Origin: Stenotrophomonas maltophilia | GTDB taxonomy: Bacteria; Pseudomonadota; Gammaproteobacteria; Xanthomonadales; Xanthomonadaceae | Length of the DNA stretch: 64,000 nt | NCBI RefSeq assembly: GCF_001676385.1 | Contig: NZ_LYVJ01000002.1 | Coordinates: 124,001 to 188,000, forward strand | Reading direction: 5' to 3' | Shown: in pieces, positions 51,180 through 59,833 of the stretch | Layout of the letters: every line of letters begins with the position of its first letter | Position numbering within the stretch: the stretch's first letter is position 1 | Made by a program: the position numbers and the translations under genes | The notes under the pieces: model-generated | Database searches by the model: none | What the model was told of the DNA's origin: nothing | Seen by the model: only the letters and a program-made list of their open reading frames with translations

Positions 51180-52364
51180 CTAGGTTTGGATGCGACGTGC
51201 CACCCACCACGCCGCCCACCACAACAGGCCCAACAACGCGATGCCGGCGCCCAGCAGGCACACCGCCGGCCAGCCATGCCGGGCCTGCACCCAGGGCCCC
51301 GCAGCCGCACCGGCGCCGCTGCCCACTGCATAGAACAACATGTACAACGCCACCAGGCGTCCATGCTGCCCACCCGGTGCACGCAGCAGCAACGCCTGGT
51401 TCGATACATGCAGTGCCTGCCCACCGAGGTCGAGCACGATCACCCCCAGCAGCAGCAACGACAGCGACTGCGGCAGGCCCAGCAGCGGCCACCAGGCGAC
51501 CAGCATCAGCAGCAATGCACCAAGACTGACCCGATCGGCGAAACCGCGGTCCATCCAGTGCCCGACCCGCGCCGCCATCAACGCACCGACCACGCCGGCG
51601 AGGCCAAGTGCACCGATGGCCGCCGTCGACCAGCGCAACGGCGGTGCCGACAGCGGCAACGGAGCGGCGGCCCAGAACACATTGAGCCCGGCAAACAGCA
51701 GCAATGCCAGCGGTCCGCGCTCGCGCAGCGTTCGATCCTCGCGCAGCATGCCCAGCATCGAGCCCAGCAGTTCGCGCCAACGCGGCGGCGCCGCGGGTAT
51801 CGGTACCGCCGGCAGGCGTCGCCACAGCAGCATGGACAGGGCCGCCATCACCGCTGCAGACAGCAGATAGACCGCCTGCCAGCCAGCAATGGCCGCCACA
51901 GTGCCGGACAGCACCCGGGCCAGCAGCAGCCCGATGAACACCCCGCCCTGCACCACCCCCACCACGCGGCCGCGCTGCCCGGGCGGTGCCAATGCGGCCG
52001 TATACGCGATCAGCCCCTGGGTCAGCGCCGTTCCGAGCAGGCCGGCCAGCAGCATGCCGGACAGCAGCCAGGCCGCTGTCCGGGCGGCCGCCAGCCACAG
52101 CAGCGCGACCACCAGCGCCATCAGTTGCAGCCGAAGCAGGCGGCGCCGGTCACCACGATCGGCCAGCGGCAGCAGGCCAAGCAGTGCCAGCACGCTGCCG
52201 GCCTGCGTCGCGGCGAGCACGGCCCCGGCTGCCGCCCGCTCCAGCGTGAACGCCTGCGCCAGCTGATCCAGCAGCGGCTGCGCGTAGTAGACGTTGGCGA
52301 CGCTGGCGCCGGCGGCAAACGCGAGAAGGATCAGCAGTGAACGGCGGATCGGCGGGGCGTTCAT
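51180..52364 (-). CDS. MFS transporter (YnfM/NepI-like)
   Basis: A 394-residue inner-membrane transporter of the major facilitator superfamily with 12 helices. Helix 1 contains AGASVANVYYAQPLLDQL, a pattern of the YnfM/NepI drug-export group, and the loop after helix 2 reads LADRGDRRRLL, the MFS signature. The substrate is unknown. It diverges from an HxlR regulator across 78 bases that contain a matched pair of operator-like arms, so the regulator probably controls it. The ATG at 52364 lies directly beyond one arm; the frame open to 52901 is a shadow. Confidence 0.88.
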   Translation of the reverse strand: MNAPPIRRSLLILLAFAAGASVANVYYAQPLLDQLAQAFTLERAAAGAVLAATQAGSVLALLGLLPLADRGDRRRLLRLQLMALVVALLWLAAARTAAWLLSGMLLAGLLGTALTQGLIAYTAALAPPGQRGRVVGVVQGGVFIGLLLARVLSGTVAAIAGWQAVYLLSAAVMAALSMLLWRRLPAVPIPAAPPRWRELLGSMLGMLREDRTLRERGPLALLLFAGLNVFWAAAPLPLSAPPLRWSTAAIGALGLAGVVGALMAARVGHWMDRGFADRVSLGALLLMLVAWWPLLGLPQSLSLLLLGVIVLDLGGQALHVSNQALLLRAPGGQHGRLVALYMLFYAVGSGAGAAAGPWVQARHGWPAVCLLGAGIALLGLLWWAAWWVARRIQT

Positions 52365-52366
52365 GT

Positions 52367-52426
52367 TGTGGTTGCAAATTGAAACTTGATGCAGGCTAAT
52401 CTCATTGGTTTTAAACTGCAACCACA
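52367..52426. promoter_or_regulatory. Operator arms between MFS and HxlR genes
   Basis: TGTGGTTGCA (52367-52376) and TGCAACCACA (52417-52426) are exact inverted copies flanking the divergent promoter region; centre-to-centre distance is 50 bases. Confidence 0.55.
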
Positions 52427-52442
52427 TTGACCGGAGGCCACC

Positions 52443-52892
52443 ATGCACGCTGACAGCCCCTGCCCCGTCGCCCGCAGCGCCGACCTGCTCGGGGACCGCT
52501 GGGCCCTGCTGGTCATCCGCGATGCCTTCGACGGCATCACCCGTTTCGGCGATTTCCAGCGCAGCCTCGGCGCTGCGCGCAACATCCTCAGCGACCGGCT
52601 GCGCCGGCTGGTCGAGGCCGACATCCTGCAGCTGCAGCCCGCCTCCGACGGCTCGGCCTACCAGGAATACGTACTGACCGCTGCTGGCCAAGCGCTGTTC
52701 CCGGTGCTGGTCGCGTTGCGCCAATGGGGTGAGCGCCATCGCTTCGGCCCGGGCGAAGCGCATTCGCAGCTGATCGAATCGAGCACGCGACGACCGTTGC
52801 CGTACATGCAGCCGCGCGGGCGCGACGGCCAGCCTCTGCAGGCCGCCGCTACCCGCGTGCGCAAGCTGGAGGAGGACGGGCGCGGTGCCTGA
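52443..52892 (+). CDS. HxlR family transcriptional regulator
   Basis: A 149-residue winged-helix regulator. The opening CPVARSADLLGDRWALLVIRD is the family hallmark. RFGDFQRSLGAARNILSDRL forms the recognition helix, and the wing YVLTAAGQALFPVL follows. HxlR proteins sense aldehydes, quinones or other electrophiles, often through the N-terminal cysteine (C7). It is divergent from the MFS gene. Its ribosome-binding site is GGAGG, about 6 bases before the ATG. Confidence 0.9.
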   Translation: MHADSPCPVARSADLLGDRWALLVIRDAFDGITRFGDFQRSLGAARNILSDRLRRLVEADILQLQPASDGSAYQEYVLTAAGQALFPVLVALRQWGERHRFGPGEAHSQLIESSTRRPLPYMQPRGRDGQPLQAAATRVRKLEEDGRGA

Positions 52893-52956
52893 CCTACCCA
52901 TTCACGCACACCGCCGCCCGGCAGTGGCGGTTAGCATCTGCTGTTTCCGCCGCTGG

Positions 52957-54093
52957 ATGCCGCCGATGCTGCACTGTCACTCTTCCCTGCTGGGCGCCCT
53001 GCTGCTGCCGGTGCTGGCCTGCGCCGCCATCACCACGCAGGCCCGCGAGGTTGCCGCGCCGGTCGAGCACGTGCAGGCCGATGGCCCGTATGTGTTCCGC
53101 CAAGGCGACCAGCTGCAGGCCAAGTGGATCTGTGCCGACAAGGTCGAGTCGCACACAGTGGCCGTGGGCGCTGCAGGCACCGATATCGCGCCGCGCTGCG
53201 GCTACGAACACAGCGTGCACGTGGCCGCACCCAATGCGCCCTCGATCTCCGTGCTGCCGGCCGTGCCGCGCATCGTCGCGCTGTCCGACATCCACGGCCA
53301 GTACGGGCTGCTGGTGCGCCTGCTGCGCGCCCACCACGTGATCGACGCACAGGACCGCTGGGCACTGGGCAAGGACACCCTGGTCGTCGCCGGCGATGTG
53401 TTCGACCGCGGCCCGCAGGTGACCGAAGCCTTCTGGCTGCTGTACAGCCTGCAGCAGCAGGCCACTGCCGCCGGCGGCGCGGTGCACTTCGTGCTCGGCA
53501 ACCACGAGACCATGGTGCTGTACGACGACCTGCGCTACGTCAATCCGAAGTACCTGCGCAGCGCCCAACTGCTCGGCCGCAGCTATCCGCAGCTGTATGG
53601 CGCCGACTCGGTGATCGGGCAGTGGCTGCGCACCCGCCCGGTGCTGCTGAAGATCGGCGACACCCTGTTCCTGCACGGCGGCATCTCGCCGGAGGCGGTG
53701 GAACTTGCGCTGGACCCGGCGCGCACCAATGCGGCCTACCAGGCATCGCTGGGCCGGCCCAAGGCCGATGTAAAGGCGGACTTGGCAACCGCAGCGCTGT
53801 ACGACGGCAGGACCAGCCCGATCTGGTACCGCGGCTACTTCGATGGGCGCCTCGACAGCCTGGGCGTACAGGCCCTGCTCGATCGCCTGCAGCTCAAGCG
53901 CATCGTGGTCGGCCATACCTCCATGCCCCACGTCAGCAGCTTCCATGGTGACCGCGTGATCGCCATCGACAGCAGCATCAAGCATGGCGAGAACGGCGAG
54001 CTGCTGTTCATCGACAACGGGGCGCTCAGTCGCGGCCTGCTGGACGGATCGCGGGTGCCACTGGCGCAGGGCGCGCCTGGACTGCAGGACTGA
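52957..54093 (+). CDS. Exported metallophosphoesterase (calcineurin-like)
   Basis: A 378-residue phosphatase with a signal peptide (about residues 1-30). The five metal-binding motifs are in order: LSDIHGQY, GDVFDRGP, LGNHET, LHGGIS and VVGHTSM. The spacing and the RSAQLLGRSYPQLYG insert resemble Shewanella-like protein phosphatases. It may act on phosphoproteins or small phosphoesters in the periplasm. A second ATG (52966) is a possible start that begins the hydrophobic core. It starts 65 bases after the HxlR gene, and a conserved functional link is not evident. Confidence 0.88.
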   Translation: MPPMLHCHSSLLGALLLPVLACAAITTQAREVAAPVEHVQADGPYVFRQGDQLQAKWICADKVESHTVAVGAAGTDIAPRCGYEHSVHVAAPNAPSISVLPAVPRIVALSDIHGQYGLLVRLLRAHHVIDAQDRWALGKDTLVVAGDVFDRGPQVTEAFWLLYSLQQQATAAGGAVHFVLGNHETMVLYDDLRYVNPKYLRSAQLLGRSYPQLYGADSVIGQWLRTRPVLLKIGDTLFLHGGISPEAVELALDPARTNAAYQASLGRPKADVKADLATAALYDGRTSPIWYRGYFDGRLDSLGVQALLDRLQLKRIVVGHTSMPHVSSFHGDRVIAIDSSIKHGENGELLFIDNGALSRGLLDGSRVPLAQGAPGLQD

Positions 54094-54212
54094 ATGAAGC
54101 AACAGCGCAGCGAGGCTACGGTGCGCGTGCGATGGCGCGTTGGGCTCGACGCCGGTGCCGGTCTGCCGAAGCGCGCGATGCGCTGGCTGAGCGCGCCCGG
54201 TGGGTCCGGCCC

Positions 54213-54240
54213 GTAGAGTCCAACCCACGCTCGGCTGCAT
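54213..54240 (+). repeat. Degenerate SMAG unit
   Basis: GTAG (54213-54216) followed by AGTCCAACCCACGCTCGGCT, a damaged version of the unit at 21079. It lies in the 206-base gap before the VOC gene; nothing else is seen there. Confidence 0.5.
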
Positions 54241-54299
54241 CCGGTCCGATCAACAGCGCCCCGGCACTACACTGGGTTCCCGCCCGAGGAGCGCCCGTC

Positions 54300-54659
54300 A
54301 TGCCACAGACCGTCATCCCGCAGCTGCGCATGCACCATGCCGATACCACCCTGCCGTTCTACGTGCAGGGGTTGGGATTCGTGGTCGACTGGGAACACCG
54401 CTTCGAACCGGGCCTTCCGCTGTTCGCCCAGCTCACCCGTGACGGCCAGACGATCTTCCTCACCGAGCACAGCGGCGACTGCGAAGCCGGAGGTGCGGTG
54501 TACTTCATCGTCGAGGATGTCGATGCCCTGCACCGCGCCTTCAGCGCTGCCGACGTGCCGATCGAGCAGCCCCCGCATGACACCGAATGGGGCAGCCGCG
54601 AGATGCTGCTTCGCGACCCCGACGGCAATCGCCTGCGCTTCGCCAGCCAGCCCAGCTGA
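54300..54659 (+). CDS. VOC family glyoxalase/bleomycin-resistance protein
   Basis: A 119-residue VOC-fold protein of the bleomycin-resistance (Ble) size, which usually acts as a dimer. It has VIPQLRMHHADTTLPFYVQG at the start, YFIVEDVDALHRAF in the middle and EMLLRDPDGNRLRFASQ at the end. Single-module VOC proteins bind drugs or act as small metalloenzymes; which applies here is unknown. GAGGAG lies 8 bases before the ATG. It is upstream of the ParD-like operon but separated from it by that operon's own promoter. Confidence 0.85.
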   Translation: MPQTVIPQLRMHHADTTLPFYVQGLGFVVDWEHRFEPGLPLFAQLTRDGQTIFLTEHSGDCEAGGAVYFIVEDVDALHRAFSAADVPIEQPPHDTEWGSREMLLRDPDGNRLRFASQPS

Positions 54660-54670
54660 ACCGTGCGTCC

Positions 54671-54707
54671 TTGAGTGGCATATACGAAGCATATATGATT
54701 CGTATAT
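54671..54707 (+). promoter_or_regulatory. Promoter with large palindromic operator for the ParD-like/map operon
   Basis: A -35 TTGAGT (54671-54676) and -10 TATGAT (54694-54699) have a 17-base spacer. Overlapping them, 54680-54707 forms a 28-base palindrome: ATATACGAA, G, CATATATG, A, TTCGTATAT, perfect except for the G/A pair. This is the design of an operator bound by ribbon-helix-helix dimers. Confidence 0.75.
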
Positions 54708-54728
54708 TCCTCCATGCCAGGATCACTC

Positions 54729-54941
54729 ATGGGCATCGTCAACATCGATGACACCCTGCACGACCAGCTGCGCCGCGCCTGCACCGTTTCCAGCCGCTCG
54801 ATCAACGCCCAGGCCAACTTCTGGATCCGGGTCGGCATGCTGTGCGAGATGAACCCCGCGCTGAGCTTCCAGGACATCGTCGCCAGCGAACTGCGCGCGG
54901 CCGGCGTCCAGCCACAGCCACTGGCCCCCGGGCGGGCCTGA
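54729..54941 (+). CDS. ParD-like ribbon-helix-helix protein
   Basis: A 70-residue protein of the ParD-like family (PF11903). The N-terminal strand MGIVNIDDTLHDQL followed by RRACTVSSRSINAQANFWIR is the ribbon-helix-helix pattern used by antitoxin repressors. The family differs from ParD of the parDE module, and here no ParE toxin follows. Instead, one base after the stop a methionine aminopeptidase gene begins. A large palindrome overlaps the promoter, so it is likely an autorepressor. AGGA stands 6 bases before the ATG. Confidence 0.82.
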   Translation: MGIVNIDDTLHDQLRRACTVSSRSINAQANFWIRVGMLCEMNPALSFQDIVASELRAAGVQPQPLAPGRA

Positions 54942-54942
54942 C

Positions 54943-55731
54943 ATGGCGATGATCAAGCGGCCGGACGAAATCGAGCGGATGGCCGAATCCGGGCGCCTGC
55001 TGGCGCAGGTGTTCGCCACGCTCGATCGGCTGCCGCTGCAGGGCCGCAGCACGATGGAGCTCAATGACTTCGTCGAGCGCATGATCGTCGATGAGCTGCA
55101 GGCACGGCCGGCCAGCAAGGGCCAGTACGGCTTCCCGTACGTACTCAACACCTCGATCGACAACGTGATCTGCCACGGCGTGCCCAGCGCCACCGACGTG
55201 CTGCGCAACGGCCAGATCGTCAACCTCGACATCACCCTGGAAAAGAACGGCTACATCGCCGACTCCAGCACTACCTACCTGGTCGGGGAGGTCGACTACG
55301 CCGCGCGCAGGCTGGTGCAGGCCACCTACCAGGCAATGTGGAAAGGCATCGCCGCGGTGCGCCCCGGCGCCCGCCTGGGCGACATCGGCCACGCCATCGC
55401 CCGCCACGCGCGCAGCCACGGCTACAGCGTGGTGAAGGAATACTGCGGCCATGGCATCGGCCAGGAAATGCACGAGGAACCACAGATCCTGCACTACGGC
55501 CATCCCAACACCGGCATGGTGCTGGAAGAAGGCATGGTGTTCACCATCGAACCGATGCTCAACCAAGGCAAGCCGGCCATCCGCCAGCAACCGGACCAAT
55601 GGCCGGTCTACACCCGCGACGGCAAGTTGTCGGCGCAGTTCGAGCACACCGTGGCGGTCACCCGCAGCGGCGTGCGCGTATTGACCCTGCGCCCGGGCGA
55701 GGTGCCGTTGTGCGCGGTGGACGCGGCCTAG
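54943..55731 (+). CDS. map: Type I methionine aminopeptidase in ParD-like operon
   Basis: A 262-residue enzyme that removes N-terminal methionine from new proteins. All metal and catalytic residues are in the register of E. coli MAP: H79, D96 and D107, H170, H177, E203 and E234, in NLDITLEKNGYIADSS, GHGIGQEMHEEP and IEPML. It therefore looks fully active. It begins 1 base after the ParD-like gene and shares its promoter and operator. A housekeeping map next to rpsB is usual in such genomes, so this may be a second, regulated copy. Its TAG stop overlaps the stop of the LysE gene (CTAG). Confidence 0.92.
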   Translation: MAMIKRPDEIERMAESGRLLAQVFATLDRLPLQGRSTMELNDFVERMIVDELQARPASKGQYGFPYVLNTSIDNVICHGVPSATDVLRNGQIVNLDITLEKNGYIADSSTTYLVGEVDYAARRLVQATYQAMWKGIAAVRPGARLGDIGHAIARHARSHGYSVVKEYCGHGIGQEMHEEPQILHYGHPNTGMVLEEGMVFTIEPMLNQGKPAIRQQPDQWPVYTRDGKLSAQFEHTVAVTRSGVRVLTLRPGEVPLCAVDAA

Positions 55732-56342
55732 AGCGGGCGCAGCAACAGCAGCGTGGCAAGGCCCACCATGAAGACCGCCACGCTGGTATCCAGCACCCGC
55801 CAGGCGCCGGGCCTGCGGAAGACCGGCTGCAGCAGGCGCGCGCCATAACCCAGGGTGCAGAACCAGGCGACGCTCGCCGTGCACGCCCCCGCGGCGAAGG
55901 CCCAGCGCAGAGCGCCCGGGTAGCGCGTGGACAGGCTCCCGAGCAGGACCACCGTATCCAGGTAGACATGCGGATTGAGCAGGGTGAAGGCCAGGCAGGA
56001 CAGCAGCGCCTGCCGTCGGCTCCCGGTCCGCGAGGTGACCGGGTCCAGGACGCCGCCACCGCGCCAGGCCCGCAGCCCGGCCTGCAGGCCATACCACAGC
56101 AGGAACGCTGCACCGCCGAAGCGCAGCACCTGCAGCAGCAGCGGCCAGCGCAGCACCAGCGCGCCCATGCCGCCCACGCCGGCCAGGATCAGCACGATGT
56201 CCGCGCCGGCGCAGGCCAGCACCACCGTTCCCACATGGCGACCCTGCAGTCCCTGGCGCAGCACGAACGCGTTCTGCGCTCCGATGGCGATGATCAGGCC
56301 GGCACCTGCGATCAGGCCGGCGGCAGCAGCGGAAATCCACAT
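55728..56342 (-). CDS. LysE/ArgO family amino-acid exporter
   Basis: A 204-residue inner-membrane exporter with six helices. The N-terminal GLIAGAGLIIAIGAQNAFVLRQG is very close to ArgO/LysE, which export arginine and lysine, and LNPHVYLDTVVLLGS is the second hallmark. It is divergent from argP, the usual activator of argO. Its end overlaps that of map in a shared CTAG. Confidence 0.9.
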   Translation of the reverse strand: MWISAAAAGLIAGAGLIIAIGAQNAFVLRQGLQGRHVGTVVLACAGADIVLILAGVGGMGALVLRWPLLLQVLRFGGAAFLLWYGLQAGLRAWRGGGVLDPVTSRTGSRRQALLSCLAFTLLNPHVYLDTVVLLGSLSTRYPGALRWAFAAGACTASVAWFCTLGYGARLLQPVFRRPGAWRVLDTSVAVFMVGLATLLLLRPL

Positions 56343-56400
56343 CAGGACAGGCCAGGCAGCGAGCGGATGCGCAGGGTGCGGCCAACGGCCACGTTAAGAC

Positions 56401-56436
56401 AATCTGATTTTTCTTTATCCTGTGCAGAAAATCTGA
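56401..56436. promoter_or_regulatory. Possible ArgP sites between argP and the exporter
   Basis: AATCTGA occurs twice in direct repeat (56401-56407, 56430-56436), 29 bases apart. The imperfect inverted pair GATTTTTCT/AGAAAATC lies between. The A/T-rich 106-base gap contains both promoters. Confidence 0.45.
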
Positions 56437-56448
56437 AGAGCCACCTGC

Positions 56449-57342
56449 ATGGACCTGGTACATCCGCAACTGGCCGCGTTTGCCGCAGTGCTGGAGGAAG
56501 GCAGCTTCGAGGCCGCCGCACGCCGCCTGTCGATCAGCCCGTCGGCACTGTCGCAACGGATCAAGGCACTGGAGGACCGGCTTGGCCAGGTGCTGCTGGT
56601 CCGCCAGGCGCCGTGCCGCCCGACCGCCGCCGGCCAGGCACTGCTGCGCCGGGTACGGCCGATGCAGGCTCTTGAAGCCGAGGCACTGGCCGAACTGCTG
56701 CCCGAGCGCGGCCGCGAGGCCGGACGAACGCCGATCCCGCTGGCGGTCAACGACGACTCCCTCGATACCTGGTTCGTGCCGGCCATTGCCGACCTGCACC
56801 GGCGCCATGGCTACCTGTTCGACCTGCGCATGGACGACCAGGACCACACCCTGCAGATGCTGCGCGATGGCAGCGTGCTCGGCGCGGTCACTGCGGAAGG
56901 GCAACCGGTGAAGGGCTGCAACGTGCATCCGCTTGGCGCCATGCGCTACCACGCCATCGCCTCGCCGGGCTTCGCCCGCCAGTACTTCAGCGAAGGCATG
57001 CAGGCCGCGGCCCTGGCCGGCGCACCGATGCTGGTGTTCAACCGCAAGGATGAGCTGCAGTGGCGCTTCGTGCGGCGGCTGACCCGCGCACGCCTGCAGC
57101 CGCCGCTGCACTACCTGCCCTCCTCCACCGGATTCGTCGAAGCCGCTTCGTGCGGACTCGGCTGGGGCATGGCCCCGGAAACCCTGGTCGCGCCCGCCGT
57201 GCGCGCCGGCCGGGTGGTGGTACTGGAGCCCCGCCGCTGGCTCGATGTGCCGTTGTACTGGCAGCACGCCGCGGTGCGCTCAAGCACGCTGCAGCACATC
57301 ACCCACGCGCTGCGCACTGCGGCCAGCGGCACCCTGCGCTGA
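56449..57342 (+). CDS. argP: LysR family regulator ArgP
   Basis: A 297-residue LysR-type regulator matching ArgP (IciA). The helix-turn-helix reads LAAFAAVLEEGSFEAAARRLSISPSALSQRIKALEDRLG. The effector domain contains NDDSLDTWFVPAI, typical of ArgP, and GWGMAPETLV. ArgP activates argO with arginine and is blocked by lysine in E. coli. Here it is divergent from a LysE/ArgO gene, which supports the name. Confidence 0.92.
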   Translation: MDLVHPQLAAFAAVLEEGSFEAAARRLSISPSALSQRIKALEDRLGQVLLVRQAPCRPTAAGQALLRRVRPMQALEAEALAELLPERGREAGRTPIPLAVNDDSLDTWFVPAIADLHRRHGYLFDLRMDDQDHTLQMLRDGSVLGAVTAEGQPVKGCNVHPLGAMRYHAIASPGFARQYFSEGMQAAALAGAPMLVFNRKDELQWRFVRRLTRARLQPPLHYLPSSTGFVEAASCGLGWGMAPETLVAPAVRAGRVVVLEPRRWLDVPLYWQHAAVRSSTLQHITHALRTAASGTLR

Positions 57343-57420
57343 GGACGGGACGGTGACCGCAGACCCGGGCTTCACGCCAAGCGCACTACCGTTTGCGCAC
57401 TTCTTTACTACTGGGACGGC

Positions 57421-58827
57421 ATGAGCGTGATCGGCCGACGTACAGGGACGCACCGCGCGGGGGCCGCGCTGGCGCTGGCGCTGGTTACCTGCCTGCCACT
57501 CGCTGCGCCAGCGCAGGCCACCACCGATGCACCTGCATTGGACTGGGAGCAGGCACGGCAGCGGCTGGAACAGGTTTCCGATGCACTCGCTGCGGCCGAC
57601 GCCGCCGTACGCAACAAACAGGACCTCCAGGAGGCTACGCGCCTGCTGCGCCTGCCGGAAATCACCGGCGAAGTGCGCCGCCTGCAGTTCCAGAAGACCC
57701 TGACCCTGCCGCTGGGTTCGCTGGCGCCGGTGGCCGAGGCCTATGGCATCGATTCCCCGCTGTCGTTCACCGAGCGCGACTGGCGCACGCGCCCGGTGGT
57801 GACCGCAGTGCTGCCGCTGTACACCGGCGGCGTCATTCCGGCGGCGCAACGTGCCGCCAGCGCCGCGCACGACCAGGCCAGTGCCGAGCGCGAAGCACAG
57901 CGCCAGTCGTTGACCGTGCAACTGGCCCAGGCCTACTTCGGGCAGCGACTGGCCGAACAGGCGGTGGACGTGCGCCGTGACGTGCGCGATGGCCTCAACC
58001 GCCACCTGTCCGACGCGGAGAAGCTGGAACGCGAGGGCTTCGCCACCCGCGCCCAGCGCCTGCAGGCCACCGTCGCCCGTGACAAGGCCGAGCGCGAGTA
58101 CCAGAAGACGGTGAACGACCTGGCCACGCTGAAGGCCGCGCTGGCCACACTGCTGCGCAGTGGCGGCGAAGTGCAGCCGGTGTCGCCGCTGTTCGTGCAG
58201 CGTGCGCCGCTGGAACCGGTGGCCAGCTTCGAGCGCACCGCGCAGGCACGGCAGCCGCAGATCGCACGCCTGCGGGCGATGGTGGCGCAGGCCGAACAGG
58301 GCGTGCGCGTGCAGCAGGCCAAGCTGAAGCCACAGATCTTCGCCTTCGGCCAGTACGACTTCCACCGTCGCGACGAGATGCTGACCGATCCGGACTGGGC
58401 GTTCGGCATCGGCCTGAAGTACACCTTCCTGTCGCCGAGCTCGCGGCCGGCGCAGATCAGCGCCGCGCGTGCGCAGCAGGACCAGGCCGAAGCCGGGCTG
58501 CGCGAGGCCGAGAACCAGGTCGCGCTGGGCGTCCGCAAGGCCTGGAACGAACTGGAAACGGCGCGCCAGCAGTTCGTGCTGCTCGACAGCAGCATTGCCC
58601 AGGCCCAGGAAAACCTGCGCCTGCAGGAGCTGGCCTTCCGCGAAGGCCAGGCCACCTCGCTGGACGTGATCGATGCACGGCTCGGCCTCGGCGGAGCCCG
58701 CGTCGAGCGCGCGCAGGCCGCCTACCAATACGATATTGCCCTGGCGCAGTTGCTGGAGGTCAGTGGACAGATGGACCGTTTCGAAGAATTCCGGCGGCGT
58801 GCGGACGAGGTGATCGACCATGAGTGA
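57421..58827 (+). CDS. TolC family outer-membrane factor
   Basis: A 468-residue outer-membrane channel protein. A signal peptide (about residues 1-34, ending AQA-T) is followed by two coiled-coil repeats typical of TolC/OEP proteins (about 40-240 and 255-460), with REGFATRAQRLQATVARDKAE and REGQATSLDVIDARLGLGGA in matching positions. It starts an operon of four genes: channel, HlyD adaptor and two ABC-2 permeases. The next gene begins 8 bases before its stop. Confidence 0.92.
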   Translation: MSVIGRRTGTHRAGAALALALVTCLPLAAPAQATTDAPALDWEQARQRLEQVSDALAAADAAVRNKQDLQEATRLLRLPEITGEVRRLQFQKTLTLPLGSLAPVAEAYGIDSPLSFTERDWRTRPVVTAVLPLYTGGVIPAAQRAASAAHDQASAEREAQRQSLTVQLAQAYFGQRLAEQAVDVRRDVRDGLNRHLSDAEKLEREGFATRAQRLQATVARDKAEREYQKTVNDLATLKAALATLLRSGGEVQPVSPLFVQRAPLEPVASFERTAQARQPQIARLRAMVAQAEQGVRVQQAKLKPQIFAFGQYDFHRRDEMLTDPDWAFGIGLKYTFLSPSSRPAQISAARAQQDQAEAGLREAENQVALGVRKAWNELETARQQFVLLDSSIAQAQENLRLQELAFREGQATSLDVIDARLGLGGARVERAQAAYQYDIALAQLLEVSGQMDRFEEFRRRADEVIDHE

Positions 58828-59833
58828 CGTGCTGCACGACGAAGCGACCACACCCCCGGGCAAGCGCCGGTTGGGACCGATCCTGATCGCAGTGCTGCTG
58901 CTCGCGGTGGCGCTGGGGCTGTGGCTGGCCTGGCGCAGCCCGGGCGAGCAGATCCAGGGCATGGCCGATGCGGACACGATCAACGTGGCCGCCAAGATCA
59001 CCGCGCGCGTGGCCGAACTGAAGGTGCGCGAGGGTGACCGCGTGCAGCCCGGGCAGATGCTGTTCCTGCTCGACAGCCCGGAAGTGGCCGCCAAGGAGCA
59101 GCAGGCACACGGCGCATTGGCCGCCGCGCAGGCGGTGGCCGACAAGGCCGACGAAGGCGCGCGCAGCGAGGATATCCGTGCCGCCGAGGCGAACTGGAGG
59201 CGCGCCGAAGCGGGGGCGACGCTGGCCGAAGCCACCTACCGGCGCGTGCAGAACCTGTTCAACGAAGGAGTGATGACCCGGCAGAAGCGCGATGAAGCGC
59301 ACGCCCAGGCCACCAGCTCGCGCGAACTGGCCCGTGCCGCCCGCGCGCAGTACGACATGGCGCTGGCCGGCGCGCGCGAGCAGGACAAGCGCGCCGCCCA
59401 GGGCCAGGTGCAGCAGGCGCAGGGCGCGGTGGCCGAGGTCAACGCCGCGCGTGCCGAAGTCGAAGGGCGTGCGCCGATGGCAGGTGAAATCAACAAGCGC
59501 ATGGCCGATCCGGGCGAACTGGTACCGGCCGGCTATCCGGTGTTCACCCTGGTCGACATCGATCGCATGTGGGTGGCAATGAACCTGCGCGAATCGCAGA
59601 TGCAGGGCCTGAAAGTCGGCAGCAAGCTGCGCGGCAGCGTGCCGGCGCTCGGCCAGGACGGCGAGTTCGAGGTCTACTTCATCAACCCGGCCGGTGACTA
59701 TGCGACCTGGCGGACCACCCGCCAGTCGTCCGGCTATGACGTCCGCAGCTTCGAGGTGCGGGTGCGCCCGGTACGCCGCATCGAGGGCTTCCGCCCCGGC
59801 ATGAGCGTGCTGTTCGCATGGCCCCAGCACTGA
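58820..59833 (+). CDS. HlyD-type membrane fusion protein (YhiI-like)
   Basis: A 337-residue adaptor with one N-terminal helix (about 20-40), a lipoyl domain (INVAAKITARVAELKVREGDRV), a coiled coil (about 95-210), and a second lipoyl half (RAPMAGEINKRMADPGELVPAG). The C-terminal part DYATWRTTRQSSGYDVRSFEVR resembles the YhiI group that pairs with ABC-2 permeases. It overlaps the upstream TolC gene by 8 bases and the downstream permease by 16 bases, so the proteins are made together. Confidence 0.92.
   Translation: MSDVLHDEATTPPGKRRLGPILIAVLLLAVALGLWLAWRSPGEQIQGMADADTINVAAKITARVAELKVREGDRVQPGQMLFLLDSPEVAAKEQQAHGALAAAQAVADKADEGARSEDIRAAEANWRRAEAGATLAEATYRRVQNLFNEGVMTRQKRDEAHAQATSSRELARAARAQYDMALAGAREQDKRAAQGQVQQAQGAVAEVNAARAEVEGRAPMAGEINKRMADPGELVPAGYPVFTLVDIDRMWVAMNLRESQMQGLKVGSKLRGSVPALGQDGEFEVYFINPAGDYATWRTTRQSSGYDVRSFEVRVRPVRRIEGFRPGMSVLFAWPQH

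Noticed and set aside
54729..55731. Classical parDE toxin-antitoxin module
   Set aside because: The second gene is a methionine aminopeptidase with full catalytic residues, not a ParE/RelE toxin.
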